In this document: positions 13,146-15,232 of the stretch, in pieces
Position numbering within the stretch: position 1 is the stretch's first letter
How the letters are laid out: every line of letters begins with the position of its first letter
From: Myxococcales bacterium
Lineage (GTDB): Bacteria; Myxococcota_A; Polyangia; Nannocystales; Nannocystaceae
Direction of reading: 5' to 3'
Assembly: GCA_020431135.1 (NCBI GenBank)
Contig: JAGQIT010000325.1
Coordinates: 1-15,232 of the forward strand
Length of the DNA: 15,232 nucleotides
The notes under the pieces: generated by a model
Told to the model about the DNA's origin: nothing
The model's input: only the letters and a program-made list of their open reading frames with translations
Database searches by the model: none
Position numbers and translations under genes: made by a program

Positions 13146-14375
13146 CTACGACCGGAGGCGCTCAGTCGCCTCGGGCTGAGCAGGCGTCGCTATGGTCGGA
13201 TCCGCGGCGTCGACCGGGAGCGCGCCGCGGAGGTCGGCGACCGTCTGGAAGCGCATCGGCGGCGACTTCTCGAGCGCGCGCAGGATCAGCGACTCCCAGG
13301 CCGCGGGGAGCTGCGGCGTGATCGTCCGCGGCGCCGGGACGGGCTCGGTGCAGTGGGCGAGCGACACCGCGATCGGCGTCTCGCCGACGAAGGGCGGCTG
13401 GCCGGTGAGCGCCTGGAAGGCGATGACCCCGAGCGCGTAGATGTCCGTTCGGGCGTCGATCCCACCGCCGCGGATCTGCTCCGGGGCCATGTACTCGGCG
13501 GTGCCGATGACCATGCCGGTCGCCGTCATGCCGTCGACGTGGGCCATCCGGGCGATGCCGAAGTCGATGAGCTTCACCTGGCCGCCGCGATCGATGAGGA
13601 TGTTCGCCGGCTTGAGGTCGCGGTGGACGACGCCCGCGGCGTGGGCCGCCGCGAGGCCGTCGCAGAGCATGGCGAGGAGCGGCCGGAGCTCCGCCGGCGT
13701 CATCGGCCGCCCGAGCCGGGTCAGGCGCTGGTGGAGGCTCTCGCCGTCGACGAACTCCATCGACAGGAAGAGCAGGCCGCCCTCCTCGCCGATGTCGTGG
13801 AGGCGGACGACGTTCGGGTGGCTGATCCGCCGGGCCGCCGAGGCCTCGCGGTGGAGCCGCTCCGCGGCCCCGGGATCCGACAGCCCGAGGCCAGCGACGA
13901 CCTTGAGCGCGACCTCCTCGCTGAGCTTGCGATCGCGCGCGAGGTAGACCGCGCCCATCCCCCCGGCGCCGAGGAGGCGGATGATCTCGAAGCGGCCGGC
14001 GACGACCTGGCCGGGGCGGACCGTGCCCTGGAGGACGCGCTCGGTCTCGGCGGCGATCCCCTCGCTCGCGGCCTGCATCGTCTTCTCGCTGCCGCCGGGG
14101 AGGGCGGCCTCGAGGGCGAGGTGGCGGGTCGACAGGCGGTTGAGCTTGGCGTTGAGCTCGTAGTCGACGTTGCAGACGATCGTCTCGAGGTGGCGCAGGC
14201 GCTCCTCGAGATCCGACTTGGCCTCGCGCAGCGCCAACAGCTCGCGCTGCTCCGCCTGGCGCTGGCCGGTCTCGAGCTCCTTCATGCGCTCGATGTGGCG
14301 GTACTTGAACACCCGGTTGGCGACGATCGAGCCGAAGATCGAGCCGAAGATGATCAGCAGGACGAGCGCCTCCAT
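13146..14375 (-). CDS. Membrane-anchored Ser/Thr protein kinase with PspB-like N-terminus
   Basis: A 409-residue protein. Residues 4-19 form a hydrophobic membrane segment, followed by basic RVFKYRHIERMK and a coiled coil (about 30-90, with LREAKSDLEERLRHLETIV resembling phage-shock protein PspB). The kinase domain covers about 129-385: Gly-rich loop LGAGGMGAVYLA (135-146), VALK Lys158, alphaC Glu177, HRDLKPAN (251-258), DFG (271-273), APE (297-299). All catalytic residues are present, so it should be active; activation-loop Thr284, 286 and 292 are candidate autophosphorylation sites. The Pro/Thr-rich tail has no PASTA or sensor domain. The usual PknB layout (kinase, then membrane, then sensor) is reversed here. 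AAGGAG (14390-14385) inside the end of miaB serves as ribosome site, so translation probably depends on the miaB mRNA. Substrates are unknown. Confidence 0.93.
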   Translation of the reverse strand: MEALVLLIIFGSIFGSIVANRVFKYRHIERMKELETGQRQAEQRELLALREAKSDLEERLRHLETIVCNVDYELNAKLNRLSTRHLALEAALPGGSEKTMQAASEGIAAETERVLQGTVRPGQVVAGRFEIIRLLGAGGMGAVYLARDRKLSEEVALKVVAGLGLSDPGAAERLHREASAARRISHPNVVRLHDIGEEGGLLFLSMEFVDGESLHQRLTRLGRPMTPAELRPLLAMLCDGLAAAHAAGVVHRDLKPANILIDRGGQVKLIDFGIARMAHVDGMTATGMVIGTAEYMAPEQIRGGGIDARTDIYALGVIAFQALTGQPPFVGETPIAVSLAHCTEPVPAPRTITPQLPAAWESLILRALEKSPPMRFQTVADLRGALPVDAADPTIATPAQPEATERLRS

Positions 14376-14381
14376 CGCCGG

Positions 14382-15232
14382 CTACTCCTTCAGGTCGCCG
14401 AGCGGCTCGCCGATCAGCGAGTGGCCGGTGCTCGCGGTGATCGTCACGTCGACGAGGTCACCGATGGCGGCGCAGCCGAGTGGTAGGAGGACGTTCTGGA
14501 AGCGCGGCGTCCGGCCGACCAGGCGATCGCCGCGGCGCGAGGTCTTGCCGACGAGAACGCGGTCGCGGGTGCCGATCCGCGCGGCGAAGGCCGCCCGCGT
14601 GTGCTCCTCCTGGAGGTCGATGACCTCGCGCAGGCGCCGGCCCTTGACCTCCTCCGGGACGTCGTCGGCGAGCTTCTTCGACGCGTAGGTGATCCCGCGG
14701 TCGCTGTAAGCGAACATGAACGCGGTGTCGAAGCGGACCGCTCGCATGAGCGACAACGTCTCGGCGTGGTTCTCCTCGGTCTCGCCGCAGAAGCCCACCA
14801 TCAGGTCGGTGCTCAGGGCGATGTCGGGGATCGCCGCGCGCAGGCGGCCGACGAGGTCGACGAACTCAGCGCGGGTGTAGCCGCGGCGCATCGCCGTGAG
14901 CATGCGGTCAGAGCCAGACTGCGCCGGCAGGTGGACCTGCGGGCAGACCTTGTCGAGCTCGGCCATCGCGGCGATCAGCTCGTCGGTGAAGTCGACGGGG
15001 TAGGGGCTGGTGAAGCGGATCCGCTCGATGCCGTCGATCGTCGCCACGGCGCGCAGGAGGTCGGCGAAGCTGACGTCCTCCCAGCGGTAGGAGTTGACCG
15101 TCTGGCCGAGGAGCATGACCTCGCGGTAGCCCCGCTTGGCGAGGCGCCGGGCGTTGCGGAGAACCTCGCGCGGCGGCACCCCGCGCTCGCGGCCGCGGGT
15201 GAAGGGGACGACGCAGAAGGTGCAGAACTTGT
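14382..15232 (-). CDS. miaB: tRNA-2-methylthio-N6-isopentenyladenosine(37) synthase MiaB, N-terminus outside window
   Basis: A radical-SAM methylthiotransferase that adds a 2-methylthio group to i6A37 of tRNAs reading U-starting codons. The visible 282 residues begin at KFCTFCVVPFTRGRERG: the last two Cys of the CxxxCxxC cluster motif are present and the first Cys lies just beyond the edge. EVMLLGQTVNSY is diagnostic for MiaB against RimO and MtaB. Further motifs are RIRFTSPYPVDF, CPQVHLPAQSGSDRML, RGYTRAEFVDLV, DLMVGFCGETEE and FMFAYSDRGITYA. The last 65 or so residues form the TRAM RNA-binding domain. The N-terminal UPF0004 domain with its own three Cys is not in the window. The first in-frame GTG at 15179 is internal, not a start. 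The kinase gene begins 6 nt after the stop. Confidence 0.93.
   Translation of the reverse strand, partial: KFCTFCVVPFTRGRERGVPPREVLRNARRLAKRGYREVMLLGQTVNSYRWEDVSFADLLRAVATIDGIERIRFTSPYPVDFTDELIAAMAELDKVCPQVHLPAQSGSDRMLTAMRRGYTRAEFVDLVGRLRAAIPDIALSTDLMVGFCGETEENHAETLSLMRAVRFDTAFMFAYSDRGITYASKKLADDVPEEVKGRRLREVIDLQEEHTRAAFAARIGTRDRVLVGKTSRRGDRLVGRTPRFQNVLLPLGCAAIGDLVDVTITASTGHSLIGEPLGDLKE
14385..14390 (-). promoter_or_regulatory. Kinase ribosome binding site inside the end of miaB
   Basis: AAGGAG on the minus strand lies within the last codons of miaB (KE, stop), 9 nt before the kinase ATG. It fixes the kinase start and ties the two genes in one message. Confidence 0.7.

Noticed and set aside
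15177..15179. GTG as the start codon of the radical-SAM gene
   Set aside because: Homology to MiaB continues upstream through KFCTFCVVPFTRG to the window edge, so the GTG is an internal Val codon.

Overview
The window looks like chromosomal DNA from a Nannocystaceae-type myxobacterium (Myxococcota). The evidence is very high GC with G/C at nearly every third codon position, several predicted lipoproteins with low-complexity Thr/Asp/Ser linkers after the lipobox, tandem 'VCGDG..xxGEECDDGN' Myxococcus Cys-rich repeats (DUF4215-like), and a eukaryotic-type Ser/Thr kinase. The genus is an inference. I see no rRNA, tRNA, CRISPR array or insertion sequence. Most long antisense reading frames are high-GC shadows.

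Left part (1-2965): two divergent lipoprotein genes share a 133-bp intergenic region. The minus-strand gene is an SGNH/GDSL-hydrolase-like lipoprotein whose C-terminus is cut by the window edge. The plus-strand gene is a 653-aa lipoprotein I do not recognise. Both have a -10-like hexamer only 6-7 nt before the ATG and no Shine-Dalgarno, which suggests leaderless mRNAs.

Centre-left (3048-7474): a compact plus-strand operon of five genes. They encode a ketosynthase with an intact Cys-His-His triad, a short ketosynthase-like protein without the active-site Cys (chain-length-factor/ApeC type), an ApeP-like hotdog dehydratase, a FabG/ApeQ-like ketoreductase, and a flavin-dependent halogenase-like enzyme with the W-x-W-x-I-P motif. 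The first three genes overlap by ATGA junctions. The set matches the core of an aryl-polyene type II PKS (E. coli ApeO/C/P/Q; the brominated xanthomonadins of Xanthomonas are a halogenated relative). ACPs, starter ligase, acyltransferase/glycosyltransferase and exporter are not in view. The best hypothesis is a halogenated aryl-polyene-like or polyene-acyl product, and this is the most interesting system in the window.

Centre-right (7475-10326): tandem paralogous genes for secreted lipoproteins with Cys-rich repeats and a fibrinogen-like C-terminal module. The first has a good sigma-70-like promoter, and the second is followed by a strong hairpin terminator. A near-identical palindrome sits just after the halogenase gene and just after the first paralogue.

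Right part (10393-15232): a class III PLP aminotransferase on the plus strand converges on minus-strand genes. These are a two-gene lipoprotein operon with Ig-like (Big2-type) domains, and a membrane-anchored Ser/Thr kinase placed 6 bp after a miaB gene whose 5' end lies outside the window. The kinase has an unusual N-terminal PspB-like transmembrane/coiled-coil segment in front of the catalytic domain.
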